A stretch of 50,232 bases of DNA from an uncultured Paraburkholderia sp. (GCA_940747215.1 CALNWS010000032.1:1-50232); one strand, 5' to 3'. Shown: positions 40,794-50,010, counted from the stretch's first letter. Notes: generated from the sequence alone by a model not told the origin. Program-made: numbers and translations.

Positions 40794-40841
40794 GATAATT
40801 CATCTGAAGTATATGAATTATCGCTTAACATTATGAATTAT
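40794..40841. promoter_or_regulatory. AT-rich region with three copies of a 9-bp half-site upstream of the antiporter gene
   Basis: GATAATTCAT (40794-40803) and ATGAATTATC (40813-40822) form a perfect 10-base inverted repeat with a 9-base spacer. A third copy of ATGAATTAT lies at 40833-40841, exactly 20 bases (two helical turns) from the second. On the minus strand, the complement of 40837-40842 reads TATAAT and could be a -10 for the antiporter gene, whose start is about 106 bases away. The whole stretch 40770-40880 is strongly AT-rich. It looks like an operator array; the binding protein is unknown. Confidence 0.55.
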
Positions 40842-41079
40842 ATGATATTTTTTTATTCTATAGTTTGGAAAACACTTTAACAAACGCCGCAAGACGCTTG
40901 TTTAGATGGCACTTTGCATTGGTTAGATGAAAGCGCTCGAATCTGTGAGTTGGGAAGCAGCCTGCTTGCGGCGCCGGCGAGCTGAGCCGGTTTTACGCGA
41001 TGCGAAGGTGTCGAATCCAGGCACATCGGCATCTGCCAACGCCATGCGCCCGGACTTCAGTGCACGTCTGCGAGGAAAA

Positions 41080-41410
41080 TTACTGGCCGACCGGACGGAT
41101 CGTCAGTGCGTTCTTCACCGACGTCACGCTTGCGACGCCTTGCGCCGTTTGCGTGCCAGATCGACCTGCTGCTGTTCCGGTACCGTGCCGGCCAGCGTCA
41201 CTGCGCCACCGCGTGCGCGCACCGTGATGTTGGCCACGGCTCAAACCTTTGGTTTGGCGAGCGCGGAGCGGACTTTGCGGCCCAGCTGACGGTTAGCCGT
41301 TTTGGCCGCCTTGCTGCTGGTCGCAGCGTCGCTGCTTTGAGCATATGCATGATGGATGCCAGAACGATCAGTGCGCCGCCGATCACCTTGATTGCCGGAA
41401 ACGCTTTCAT
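41080..41410 (-). pseudogene. BON-domain periplasmic protein, frameshifted
   Basis: ATG 41410 gives the signal MKAFPAIKVIGGALIVLAS, after which the frame must change to reach AYAQSSDAATSSKAAKTANR and QLGRKVRSALAK. The BON core continues in further frames: the minus strand at 41240-41150 encodes VRARGGAVTLAGTVPEQQQV, and the last segment is GVASVTSVKNALTIRPVGQ with a stop at 41080-41082. About three slips are needed in 330 bases. BON proteins associate with the outer membrane and stabilise it under osmotic or envelope stress. It stands alone. Confidence 0.8.
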
Positions 41411-41745
41411 TCAACTTTCTCCTGTTGTCTTGAACACGACGCTCCCTAGGCGTGGACGATGTACTGCACCAGCGGTTACTTCGGGATAAAACTGAATGGA
41501 ACGTTGCTGCGGCTGCGATTGATGCGATTTGATGCGCTAGATTTCGCCCAACACTTTTTCGCCCAACACTTGTGCTGCGGGCCGGAAACACACGATACTC
41601 CAATTAGTGCCATGTTGAACGCGAGGCCGCGAGGTTTTGAGGCTTTGGTACAACGAATGGGCCGATGAAAACTGGCCGATGGCGCTCTTCCGCTGACGTT
41701 CCGACACACTTCGGGCCTAATCCGACAACATTCCAACACTGCTTC
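41411..41745. other. 335-bp gap between the BON and glycosylase genes
   Basis: It separates two divergent genes and shows no recognisable protein. CCTAGG occurs near 41447, and an imperfect repeat CGCCCAACACTTTTT/CGCCCAACACTTGTG lies near 41546-41575. Probably promoter space. Confidence 0.35.
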
Positions 41746-42396
41746 ATGTCCACTCCCAAGCTCCCCATCGTGCCGCTCACACGTGACGAATTGCCGGTCG
41801 ATACCATCGAACTGGCGCGCTTCGTCATCGGCAAATATCTGGTGCACGACGTGCCGGAAGGGCGCATGAGCGGGCGCATTGTTGAATCGGAGGCGTATCC
41901 CGTCGGCGATTCGACGAGTCACGCGTTCATCGGGCGGCGTCCGTACAACGGCTCGATGTTCCTCGCGCCCGGTCACGCGTACGTGCGACTGACTTACGGA
42001 CTTTCGTGGATGCTCAACATGTCCGCCGAGGCGGAGGACACCGGCGCTGGGATCCTGCTGCGCGCCATCGAGCCGCTCGAAGGTCTGCCGCTGATAGAAG
42101 CGCGGCGGCCGAGCATCGCGCTGCGCGATCTGGCGCGCGGTCCGGGCCGCCTGACGATGGCGCTCGGCGTCGGTCAGACGTTCGACGGCTGGGATCTGTG
42201 CTCGGGGCGCGGCTTGTGGATCGGCGCGATCGAACGGGACGCTGTGCCGATCGGCGTGACGACGCGCATCGGTTTGTCGCGCGAGATGCATCGGCCGCTC
42301 AGGTTTTTCGAGCTTGGCAGCGTGTTCGTGAGCGGGCCGCAAAAGTTGCTGGTGGGCGTCGAAGAAAAGCCGCCGTTGCGGCGCAAGCGCAAATAG
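41746..42396 (+). CDS. DNA-3-methyladenine glycosylase (AAG/MPG family)
   Basis: A clean 216-residue frame begins [20 protein letters not shown]. The fold of alkyladenine glycosylase is recognisable: [20 protein letters not shown], the catalytic region [18 protein letters not shown] (general-base Glu, Tyr and His in the expected E-x-Y and SHA positions), [20 protein letters not shown], and [13 protein letters not shown]. One of the aromatic positions that stack on the flipped base in the human enzyme appears as Arg (YVRLTYG); I believe this is a family variant but cannot check. It excises alkylated purines in base-excision repair. It is preceded by a broken BON gene and followed by non-coding DNA, as a single gene. 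Confidence 0.88.
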   Translation: MSTPKLPIVPLTRDELPVDTIELARFVIGKYLVHDVPEGRMSGRIVESEAYPVGDSTSHAFIGRRPYNGSMFLAPGHAYVRLTYGLSWMLNMSAEAEDTGAGILLRAIEPLEGLPLIEARRPSIALRDLARGPGRLTMALGVGQTFDGWDLCSGRGLWIGAIERDAVPIGVTTRIGLSREMHRPLRFFELGSVFVSGPQKLLVGVEEKPPLRRKRK

Positions 42397-42497
42397 CCGC
42401 GGCGCAAATTCAACCGCCCGGTGCGCGCGGACTGGGACTGGCAAAGGTGAGCCGCTCGTCGTGCATTCTCGTAACGTCAGACACAACCGGTTACGAT

Positions 42498-42536
42498 CCC
42501 GACAATTATTACGGCAAACCCGACAATTACGGCAAA
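42498..42536 (+). repeat. Short tandem repeat after the glycosylase gene
   Basis: CCCGACAATTATTACGGCAAA (21 bases) is followed by CCCGACAATTACGGCAAA (18 bases, missing ATT) and then a partial third copy CCCGTTAC. It lies in the 318-bp non-coding stretch 42397-42714, which otherwise shows only AT-richer sequence before the next gene. Likely replication slippage. Confidence 0.75.
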
Positions 42537-42714
42537 CCCGTTACTTATTTCGCATGACGCGGTAAATTCGAAATTTTGTTGCGGTTTCGACAATTATCTA
42601 TCTCTTAATCAAGGGTTTTCCCTTTGCGATCCGCTGACTAGACTGATTTCATCGCTTCCCGCAATGATGTGGCAAGCGAAGCAAATAAAACCAAGTCTAG
42701 AGGTAATTGTGATC

Positions 42715-43058
42715 ATGAAATCGCTCATCAAGGCAGTCGCACTTGCAGCCGTTCTCGCCGCTCCGGTCGCCTCGTTCGCACAATCGAGTCAGCACCCGTG
42801 ACGCGCGCCGAAGTCCGCCAGGATCTGATCCAGATGGAGCAGGCGGGCTACAACCCAGCTACTAGCAATGACCCGACGTACCCGTCCGACGTGCAGGCCG
42901 CGGAACATCGTGTTCAGGCCGAAAGCCCGGCCGTCGCGCAGACGCAATTGCCGGTCGCCGACACCAGCGGTTATGGCGGCGCCGTGAGCGGTTCGTCGCA
43001 ATCGGGCGGCGTCGCACAGCCGATGACCAGCGCGAAGTCGATCTACTTCGGTAACTGA
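42715..43058 (+). pseudogene. DUF4148 exported protein, single frameshift
   Basis: MKSLIKAVALAAVLAAPVAS ends in a signal cleavage region SFAQSS. A slip at about 42787 puts a TGA (QHP-stop) in the direct frame, while the adjacent frame gives the DUF4148 core VTRAEVRQDLIQMEQAGYNP and ends TSAKSIYFGN at 43058. These short periplasmic proteins occur in many copies in Burkholderia genomes and have no assigned role. The GAGGTAATT site before the ATG is present. Because only one indel separates it from an intact gene, the loss may be recent. Confidence 0.82.
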
Positions 43059-43087
43059 TCGAAGCCGTCGAAGCAGAAGTGATGTAA

Positions 43088-43133
43088 AGGCCTGCCGCGA
43101 TGGCGCGATAAACGTCGTCATCGCGGCAGGCCT
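43088..43133. terminator. Perfect 15-bp hairpin after the DUF4148 gene
   Basis: AGGCCTGCCGCGATG (43088-43102) pairs completely with CATCGCGGCAGGCCT (43119-43133) around a 16-base loop, 29 bases after the stop. No U-tract follows, so it may act through Rho-dependent or processing mechanisms, or terminate weakly in either direction. Confidence 0.6.
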
Positions 43134-43487
43134 GTTAAAGCAATACGATTCAGAATCGACGCGTGGTTCGCATTATTTTTGTTGAAAGCCGCCGCGGGAT
43201 GTGCACGAAACTGAACCGCGCAATGCGCGGGCGGCTGCAGATATCAGGCAGGTTTCAAGGGTTGCTCTCCGGCATGTGCGCTGATCACCTTGGCCGACCG
43301 GTCATCGGGCTAGCTCAAACGCATACGCGAAGCACACGCCGCTAGGCCGCACACATTGATTGCGGCCAACCAATTCACGGAACCTCCGCTGTCGAAAGGT
43401 AGCTTCGCCCAACCTTTTTAAAGATTGGGCTTTTTGCGCGGTACGGTAGCTGCCGTAGCAGCCAGTTCCGAAAAGCGTCAGAGCGAT
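43134..43487. other. 354-bp stretch between DUF4148 and CBS genes, no gene seen
   Basis: Both adjacent genes end here. The inverted repeat around AAGGT...CCCAACCTTTTTAAAGATTGGGC (43405-43432) includes CCCAA/TTGGG arms with T-rich and A-rich parts between them and could be the terminator of the CBS gene. No coding frame resembles a known family. Confidence 0.35.
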
Positions 43488-43934
43488 TCAGGGCTGCTCG
43501 CCGCCGTGAATGTAGGACTCGAGTTGCTGGATGGTGAACTGCTGTTCGGCGATGATATTTCTTCACCAGATCGCCGATCGACACCATACAGACCAGCCGG
43601 TCGTTTTCGATCACCGGCAGGTGACGCATGCGCCGCTCGGTCATGAGCGCCATGCAGTCGTCGGTGGTCTGGTCGGGGCGCACGAAGCGCACGGCGCGGC
43701 TCATGATGTCGCGCACCGGCGTCGCCTTCGACGAGCGGTCCATCAGCACGACCTTGCGCGCATAGTCACGCTCCGTGACGATTCCGGCGATGCCGTTTGC
43801 ATCGGTCACCACCAGCGCGCCAATGCCTTTTTCCGCCATCAGTTTGATTGCCTCGTAGACCGAGTCGTCGGCGCCGATTGTGATTACGGACGTGTTGTCG
43901 GGTTAGTTTTGAGAAACTGGGCAACGCTGGTCAT
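43488..43934 (-). pseudogene. Tandem CBS-domain protein, two frameshifts
   Basis: ATG 43934 gives MTSVAQFLKTNPTT, then a small deletion shifts the frame before VITIGADDSVYEAIKLMAEK. The CBS pair follows: KGIGALVVTDANGIAGIVTE, RDYARKVVLMDRSSKATPVR, MTERRMRHLPVIENDRLVCM. After SIGDLVKK an extra A in the AAGAAA run shifts again; without it the native end NIIAEQQFTIQQLESYIHGG EQP appears, stop 43488. Paired CBS domains bind adenine nucleotides and regulate partners or act as stand-alone energy sensors. Both slips are in small runs. Confidence 0.86.
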
Positions 43935-44113
43935 GGAGCGGCTCAGTTTCGCAGTGCAGCACGCCGGCGTGGCGTGCTGTCGTGAGGGACAGGCCATACC
44001 AGCAGTATAGGCGCGCGATTATGTCCGCGTACCTTCGGGAATACCTGTGGCGCGCGCTTCTTTACCGTTGTGTGCATGCACCGCAGTCGTGGCCGCGAGC
44101 CGGTTTCCCACGG

Positions 44114-44131
44114 CCCGCAAGGGCTTGCGGG
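44114..44131. promoter_or_regulatory. GC hairpin in the ribA leader region
   Basis: CCCGCAAG-GG-CTTGCGGG is a perfect 8-base stem about 70 bases before the ribA start. The surrounding 268-bp gap does not show the conserved pattern of an FMN riboswitch. It could be the terminator of an upstream transcript or a leader structure. Confidence 0.35.
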
Positions 44132-44202
44132 TAAGCTCGGCCGATTAGCGGTAAACTCGCAGTCGCACTCATCCCCGGTTCGCCTAGGTTCATGTCAGCA
44201 CC

Positions 44203-44865
44203 ATGTCCAACGCCATGCTCACGTCTCACGATCCGTCGCATGCAACTGACGGCGAAACCAAGGGCGAATGCGTCGTTCTCGACGCCACCGCCACGCTTCC
44301 CACGCGCTACGGCACGTTCACGTCCTACGTGTTTCGCGTGGTCGACAGCGGTGCCGAGCATCTCGCGCTCGTCATGGGCGATGTCGCCGACAAGTCGTCC
44401 GTGCTCACGCGCCTGCACTCCGAATGTCTGACGGGCGACGTGCTCGGCTCGTATCGCTGCGATTGCGGCGAGCAGCTCGATCTCGCGCTGCGCTATATCG
44501 CGGCAGAAGGCTGCGGCGTGCTGCTGTATCTGCGCGGCCACGAAGGCCGCGGCATCGGTCTGTCGAACAAAATTCGCGCGTATGCGCTGCAGGAGCAGGG
44601 CCGCGATACGGTCGAGGCCAATCTCGACCTAGGCTTGCCCGACGACTCTCGCGAGTACGATTCGGCAGCCGGCATTCTGCGCACGCTGAAGGTCACGTCG
44701 GTGCGACTGATGAGTAACAACCCCGAGAAGTTCGATACGCTCTCCAAGCACGGCATTCCGGTGTGCGAGCGCGTGGCGCTGGCCATCCCGATACGCGAGG
44801 AAAACGAGCGCTATATCCGCACCAAACAGTTGAAGTTTGGGCATTACTTCGACGAAAACGAATAA
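44203..44865 (+). CDS. ribA: GTP cyclohydrolase II (first step of riboflavin synthesis)
   Basis: A clean 220-residue frame begins [20 protein letters not shown]. RibA opens GTP to a diaminopyrimidine, releasing formate and pyrophosphate. The zinc ligands are Cys75, Cys86 and Cys88 ([20 protein letters not shown]). The catalytic and GTP-binding motifs follow: [40 protein letters not shown], and [16 protein letters not shown]. The protein starts with about 25 residues more than a minimal RibA; the second Met (residue 5) is an alternative start. It stands alone between the broken CBS gene and the fixL-like kinase. Retention fits a cell that makes its own flavins. Confidence 0.95.
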   Translation: MSNAMLTSHDPSHATDGETKGECVVLDATATLPTRYGTFTSYVFRVVDSGAEHLALVMGDVADKSSVLTRLHSECLTGDVLGSYRCDCGEQLDLALRYIAAEGCGVLLYLRGHEGRGIGLSNKIRAYALQEQGRDTVEANLDLGLPDDSREYDSAAGILRTLKVTSVRLMSNNPEKFDTLSKHGIPVCERVALAIPIREENERYIRTKQLKFGHYFDENE

Positions 44866-45017
44866 GCATTAAAACAACGTCACCTCGTCGTCACGCCATG
44901 CCGGGCGGCTGCATTTCGAATGAATGCCGCCGCCCGCGCTTCAGAAGAGACCGAAATCGTCGTTTCCGCGCTTTTTTGTGCCATTTGCTAGTGACATGCT
45001 GCGCTACAATGCCACGC

Positions 45018-47531
45018 ATGTTGACCGAACGGCTTTTCGCACGCTCGGCGCGCACCGCCGGCTCTCCGGCGGATTCGACGCCGTCCTCCCGCTGGCGCCA
45101 TGGACCGTGGTGGTCGAACTCCTATTTGCTCACGCCGCTGCTATCGATCCTAGTGTTTCTGGTCGTCATGAGCCTGATTCTGTGGAGCCTGAACCGCCGC
45201 GAACAGCAGCAGGAAGACACGCTCTACCGCAACGTGGCGTGGGCGCAGCAGCAGATCCGCCTTTCGATGACCGGCGCGCAGGAACAGGTTCAGGCGCTCG
45301 CGCGCGACCTCGTCGCCGGCCATGCCGATCCACATTCGTTCCAGGTGTCCACCACGGACATCATGCAGGGGCATCCCGAGATCATCTACATGAACTGGTA
45401 CACCAGCGCGCAGCAGCCGCGCTGGCCCAATACCGCGCTGCCCGTGTTCGGCCAACGTCTTGCCAAACCGAAAGACGTGCAGATGGACGAGGCTGTCAAA
45501 GCCGCCTTCGCCGAAGCGCGCAGCACGCGCCGCCAAGTCTACTCGCCGCTCATCTACGACGACGTGGGCAACGGCTACATCACGTTGCAAACGCCGGTGT
45601 TCCGCGACCGCGAGTTCCTCGGCACTATCGCCGCGGTGTTTTCGGTGGAAGGCATTCTCAAGCACGACATTCCGCCCGAACTGTCGGCCAAGTACAAGAT
45701 TTCGATCATCGACGTGAACAGCCGCGAGTTGACCACCGCGTCCACCCGCCCGCACCTGCCGCGCGACATGTTCTACGACCTGCCGCTCGACCCGCCGAGT
45801 CAGGGCGTCTCGGTGCGCGTCTACGCGTACCCGCAAATGACCAACTTCACCAACAACACGCTCGTCTGGCTGGTGGCAGGCCTCTCGTGCTTCGTGTTGT
45901 GGAGTCTCTGGAGTCTGTGGAAACACACGCGGCAACGCTTCGAAGTGCAACAGGCGCTCTACGCCGAAGCGTTCTTCCGCCGTGCGATGGAAAACTCCGT
46001 GCTGATCGGCATGCGCGTGCTTGACATGCATGGCCGCATCACTCACGTCAATCCGGCCTTTTGCCGCATGACGGGCTGGAACGAAAGCGACCTCGTCGGC
46101 AAGAACGCGCCGTTCGCCTACTGGCCGCGCGACGCCTATCCGGAAATGCAGCGCCAGCTCGACATGACGCTGCGCGGCAAGGCGCCCTCGTCCGGTTTCG
46201 AACTGCGCGTGCGCCGCAAGGACGGCTCGTCGTTCCATGCGCGCCTGTACGTGTCGCCGCTGATCGACAGCTCGGGGCGTCAGACGGGCTGGATGTCGTC
46301 GATGACGGACATCACCGAACCGAAGCGCGCTCGCGAAGAGCTGGCCGCCGCGCATGAGCGCTTCACGACGGTGCTCGAAAGCCTGGATGCGGCCGTCTCC
46401 GTGCTCGCCGCCGACGAAGCCGAGCTGCTGTTCGCGAACCGTTACTACCGGCACCTCTTCGGCATACGCCCGGACGGCCATCTGGAATTGGCGGGCGGCG
46501 GGTTCGATAGCGCACAGGCGTCGTCCGATTCGATCGATATGGTGGATACCTATGCCGGTCTGCCTGCCGCCGCGTTGACCGAAAGCACCGCCGATGCGCA
46601 GGAAATCTACGTGCAAAGCATCCAGAAATGGTTCGAAGTGCGCCGCCAGTACATTCAGTGGGTGGACGGCCACCTTGCGCAGATGCAGATCGCAACCGAC
46701 ATCACCACGCGCAAGCAGGCGCAGGAGCTGTCGCGCCAGCAGGACGAGAAGCTGCAGTTCACGAGCCGCCTGATGATGATGGGCGAAATGGCCTCCTCGC
46801 TCGCGCACGAACTGAATCAGCCGCTCGCCGCTATCAATAACTATTGCTCCGGAACCGTTGCACTGGTTAAATCCGGTCGGACGACGCCTGACAATCTCCT
46901 GCCGGTGCTCGAAAAGACCGCGCAGCAGGCGGTGCGCGCCGGCATGATCATCAAGCGGATTCGCGAGTTCGTGAAGCGCAGCGAGCCGAAGCGCCAAGCC
47001 ACGGGCGTCGCCGATATCGTGGCGGACGCCGTGGGTCTTGCCGAAATCGAGGCACGCAAACGGCGCATTCGCATCGTGACGGACATGCGTTCGCGGCTGC
47101 CGGTCATTTACGTCGACCCGGTGCTGATCGAGCAGGTGCTCGTGAACCTGCTGAAGAACGCCGCCGAAGCGATGGCCGAAGCGCGGCCGAACGCGGTCGA
47201 TCCGGTGATCCGCGTGGTCGTGCGGCTGGAAGGCGGGTTCGTCTGCATCAGCGTCGTCGACCAAGGGCCGGGCGTGGACGAAGCCACAGCCGAGCGTCTG
47301 TTCGAACCGTTTTACAGCACCAAGTCCGATGGCATGGGCATGGGGCTGAACATTTGCCGTTCGATTATCGAATCGCACCGCGGTCGTTTGTGGGTGGTGA
47401 ACAACGTCGAGTCCGACGGCCACATCACGGGCGCCACGTTCCATTGCAGTCTGCCTATTGGAGAGCCTGACGGCCCGAGCAACGGCGGGTCCGAGGCACC
47501 GACACCACAAACCGTTACGGGAGAACTATGA
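45018..47531 (+). CDS. FixL-like membrane sensor histidine kinase with two PAS domains
   Basis: One unbroken frame of 837 residues. Membrane helices lie near residues 36-59 (YLLTPLLSILVFLVVMSLIL) and 280-300 (NTLVWLVAGLSCFVLWSLWS), enclosing a large periplasmic domain. Two PAS domains follow (FFRRAMENSVLIGMRVLDMH from about 317; FTTVLESLDAAVSVLAADEA), then the dimerisation helix with His597 in MASSLAHELNQPLAAINNYC, and an ATPase domain with N-box LLKNAAEAM and G-boxes VVDQGPGVD and GMGMGLNICRSII. The ELNQP H-box is typical of the FixL/DctB type. An in-frame ATG at 45009 (MPRM) is an equally possible start. Its stop overlaps the regulator start (ATGA). I recognise this as the pair called FixLJ in Burkholderia, linked there to oxygen response, motility and persistence; haem binding by the PAS domain is not evident from sequence. 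Confidence 0.92.
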   Translation: MLTERLFARSARTAGSPADSTPSSRWRHGPWWSNSYLLTPLLSILVFLVVMSLILWSLNRREQQQEDTLYRNVAWAQQQIRLSMTGAQEQVQALARDLVAGHADPHSFQVSTTDIMQGHPEIIYMNWYTSAQQPRWPNTALPVFGQRLAKPKDVQMDEAVKAAFAEARSTRRQVYSPLIYDDVGNGYITLQTPVFRDREFLGTIAAVFSVEGILKHDIPPELSAKYKISIIDVNSRELTTASTRPHLPRDMFYDLPLDPPSQGVSVRVYAYPQMTNFTNNTLVWLVAGLSCFVLWSLWSLWKHTRQRFEVQQALYAEAFFRRAMENSVLIGMRVLDMHGRITHVNPAFCRMTGWNESDLVGKNAPFAYWPRDAYPEMQRQLDMTLRGKAPSSGFELRVRRKDGSSFHARLYVSPLIDSSGRQTGWMSSMTDITEPKRAREELAAAHERFTTVLESLDAAVSVLAADEAELLFANRYYRHLFGIRPDGHLELAGGGFDSAQASSDSIDMVDTYAGLPAAALTESTADAQEIYVQSIQKWFEVRRQYIQWVDGHLAQMQIATDITTRKQAQELSRQQDEKLQFTSRLMMMGEMASSLAHELNQPLAAINNYCSGTVALVKSGRTTPDNLLPVLEKTAQQAVRAGMIIKRIREFVKRSEPKRQATGVADIVADAVGLAEIEARKRRIRIVTDMRSRLPVIYVDPVLIEQVLVNLLKNAAEAMAEARPNAVDPVIRVVVRLEGGFVCISVVDQGPGVDEATAERLFEPFYSTKSDGMGMGLNICRSIIESHRGRLWVVNNVESDGHITGATFHCSLPIGEPDGPSNGGSEAPTPQTVTGEL

Positions 47532-48172
47532 ACAGCCCAGTCACCACACAGGAAACAGTCTTTGTCGTCGACAACGACGAGGCCGTGCGAGATTCGCTGC
47601 GCTGGCTGCTGGAAGCGAATGGCTACCGGGTGCAATGTTTTTCCAGCGCCGAGCAGTTCATCGACGCGTGGCAGCCGCATCAACATCCTGGCCAGATCGC
47701 CTGCCTGATTCTCGATGTGCGGATGTCCGGCATGAGCGGGCTCGAGTTGCAGGAACGCCTGATCGCCGACAATGCTTCGCTGCCGATCATCTTCGTGACG
47801 GGTCACGGCGACGTGCCGATGGCCGTGTCCACGATGAAGAAAGGCGCGATGGACTTCATCGAAAAGCCGTTCGACGAAGCCGAACTGCGCAAGCTGGTTG
47901 AACGCATGCTCGACAAGGCACGCAGCGAAAGCACCAGCGTGCAGCAGCAACGCGCCGCCGCTGAACGTCTTGGCAAGCTGACCGCACGTGAGCACCAGGT
48001 GCTGGAGCGCATCATTGCCGGCCGCCTGAACAAGCAGATCGCCGACGACCTCGGCATCAGCGTCAAGACGGTCGAAGCGCACCGCGCCAACATCATGGAA
48101 AAGCTGAACGTGAACACGGTTGCCGATCTGCTCCGCCTCGCGCTCTCCAACAAGCCACAACCCGTGCAATAA
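47528..48172 (+). CDS. FixJ-like response regulator with LuxR-type DNA-binding domain
   Basis: MNSPVTTQETVFVVDNDEAV begins a 214-residue regulator. The receiver has the acidic pair DND, phospho-acceptor Asp63 (CLILDVRMSG), Thr in FVTGHGDVPMAVSTMKKGAM and Lys in FIEKPFDEAELR. The C-terminal helix-turn-helix reads LTAREHQVLERIIAGRLNKQ, IADDLGISVKTVEAHRANIM, EKLNVNTVADLLRLAL, a textbook LuxR/FixJ domain. Overlap of start and kinase stop shows translational coupling. Target genes are unknown; the only other regulators in the window are dead. Confidence 0.94.
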   Translation: MNSPVTTQETVFVVDNDEAVRDSLRWLLEANGYRVQCFSSAEQFIDAWQPHQHPGQIACLILDVRMSGMSGLELQERLIADNASLPIIFVTGHGDVPMAVSTMKKGAMDFIEKPFDEAELRKLVERMLDKARSESTSVQQQRAAAERLGKLTAREHQVLERIIAGRLNKQIADDLGISVKTVEAHRANIMEKLNVNTVADLLRLALSNKPQPVQ

Positions 48173-48635
48173 GCATAAGTAAGCATGAGCATGACAGGCA
48201 GCGTGCTGCCCGGCGTTACCACTTGCCGTTGATGCCGCAGTTGGCCATTATTGACGATTATCGGCTGTTAATCGGCTTTTATTGGCCGGGCTTGCAACGG
48301 GCCGGCCACACAGTGTTTCGTCGCTTCGCTTTCTACCTCGTTTCCTCGCTTCATCTCCTCACCTCGTTCCTCCGAATCGCCACGCCACCACGTCCTGACT
48401 GTAGCGCCCCGCTCGTCCGCACTCAAAACAAAATCATGCAAATCTCCTTTGCATGAGCCTTGCTGCGTCGGCCGCCTCTATGCGGTTTTTCTACCGCAAG
48501 GCAACATCTTTCAGCGATTTTCGGGCACGCGTGCCCACGCTGGGCCGCGTCGGCATCAACCCTCCTCGCTCCGTCGTAACACGCTGGTGCCGCACGTGTA
48601 TGTCTGGCTATCTGTATCAACTGGAGGATCTCACC
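48173..48635. promoter_or_regulatory. 463-bp stretch with a perfect inverted repeat before the DUF3300 gene
   Basis: No coding family is recognisable. TCATGCAAA (48434-48442) and TTTGCATGA (48448-48456) are perfect 9-base arms around TCTCC, an operator-like or short hairpin structure in the long upstream region of the DUF3300 gene. A smaller hairpin GGCAGC-GT-GCTGCC (48197-48210) follows the fixJ-like gene and may mark its 3' end. Confidence 0.45.
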
Positions 48636-49990
48636 ATGAAACGATCCGGAGCACATCGCTCGCGTGCGCTGCTTATCTGCGCGGCCGCGACAGGCGCGCC
48701 GTTCGCCATCGATGTCGCCGCAGGTATCGGTGCGAATGTCGGCGCGGGTCTTGCCACAAGTCTCGGCGCGACTCTCGTTTCGGCGTTCATCGCGCCGGTC
48801 ATCGCTCATGCGCAAGGCGCTGCGAAGGTGTCGAACCAGCAGCTCGATTCGCTCACCGCGCCTGTTGCGCTCTACCCCGATGCGCTCCTCGCCCAGGTGT
48901 TGATGGCGTCCACTTTTCCGCAGGACGTTCAGGCCGCGGCCGCGTGGTCCAGAGCCAATCCGAAACTGCAGGGCGACGACGCCGTGAAAGCCGTCGCTTC
49001 TGAACCGTGGGACCCGAGCGTGCAGTCGCTCGTCGCGTTTTCGCAGGTGCTCGCCACGATGGCCTCGAAGCCCGACTGGGTCGCGCAACTCGGCAACGCG
49101 TTCCTCGCCCAGCCGAAAGACGTGATGGATTCCGTGCAGCGTCTTCGCAAACAGGCGCAGGCGGCGGGCGGGCAATCTGAAAACGAGTTCGCAGCAGAAG
49201 GTGGTCGTCGAGCAGAGCACTATTCAGATCGTGCCCGAGAGCCCACAGGTGGTGTACGTGCCCATCTATAACCAGACCGTGGTCTATGGCGCGTGGCCGT
49301 ATCCGGCGTATCCGCGCCCGTTTATGTTCCATCGCCGCCCGGTTATGCGATCGCGTCGGGTTTCGCGGCCGGCTTGGCGTTCGGTGCGGGCGTGGCGGTC
49401 GCCAATTCGCTATGGGGCGGCTTTAACTGGAACACACACGACGCGAACATCAACGTGAACCGGTACAACAACATCAACGTGAATGGCAATACGACGAACT
49501 GGAACCGCAACGCCAACATCAACCGGAACGTCGACAATGCCAATTTCAATCGCAACGCCAACAACAACCTGGGCGCCACACAACGTGACGCCTATCGCGG
49601 CCGCGACGACGCTGCACGCGCCTAGGCCAAACCTTGCAGAACCGAACCGGACAGAACCTGAGTGGCAACGCAAGCCAGTGCGTGCAAGGTATTCATCAAG
49701 GCGGCGTCAGCAACACGGATTTGCAGAACCGCGCGCAGAACGTCAATCGCGACAACGCTTTGCGCGGCCAGGCGAGCCGCGAGGCATTCGGCAGCGGCAG
49801 TGGCGGACAGCAGCGCGCGGGTAACGAGAGCCATGCCGGCCGCGCGGGCGGCTTCGGCGCGAACGGCGCGGGCCAGCAACGCACGGCCGGTGCGGGTGGA
49901 AACACAGGGGCAGGTGCAGGCTTGGGCGTAGGTGGCGGCATGCAACGCGTTGGCGCACGCGGCGAACGCTACTTTGGCCGCGCCCGTTGA
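48636..49990 (+). pseudogene. DUF3300 exported protein with Asn-rich region, broken
   Basis: ATG 48636 with GGAGG nine bases upstream gives MKRSGAHRSRALLICAAATG, a long Ala-rich export region, then the DUF3300 core QQLDSLTAPVALYPDALLAQ, VLMASTFPQDVQAAAAWSRA, ASEPWDPSVQSLVAFSQVL. A slip near 49175 (before the KVVVEQSTIQIVPESPQVVY segment) and one near 49315 (to PPGYAIASGFAAGLAFGAG) break it. An Asn-rich repeat of the N-x-N type follows (NANINRNVDNANFNRNANNN), then a TAG at 49623 and another slip before LQNRAQNVNRDNALRGQASR. The native end is ARGERYFGRAR at 49990. The family is exported and of unknown function. Confidence 0.83.
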
Positions 49991-50010
49991 ACGAACTTGA
50001 GGAGGCCCAG

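Noticed and set aside
40927..41289. 120-codon plus-strand frame beginning MKALESVSW
   Set aside because: It overlaps the BON-domain gene in antisense, is Arg/Cys-rich and has no motif.
43935..44202. FMN riboswitch before ribA
   Set aside because: Only a simple 8-base hairpin is present; the conserved multi-helix pattern is missing.
45150..47510. 786-codon minus-strand frame opposite the FixL-like kinase
   Set aside because: Same pattern: no family motifs, biased composition, fully antisense to a clean, recognisable kinase.
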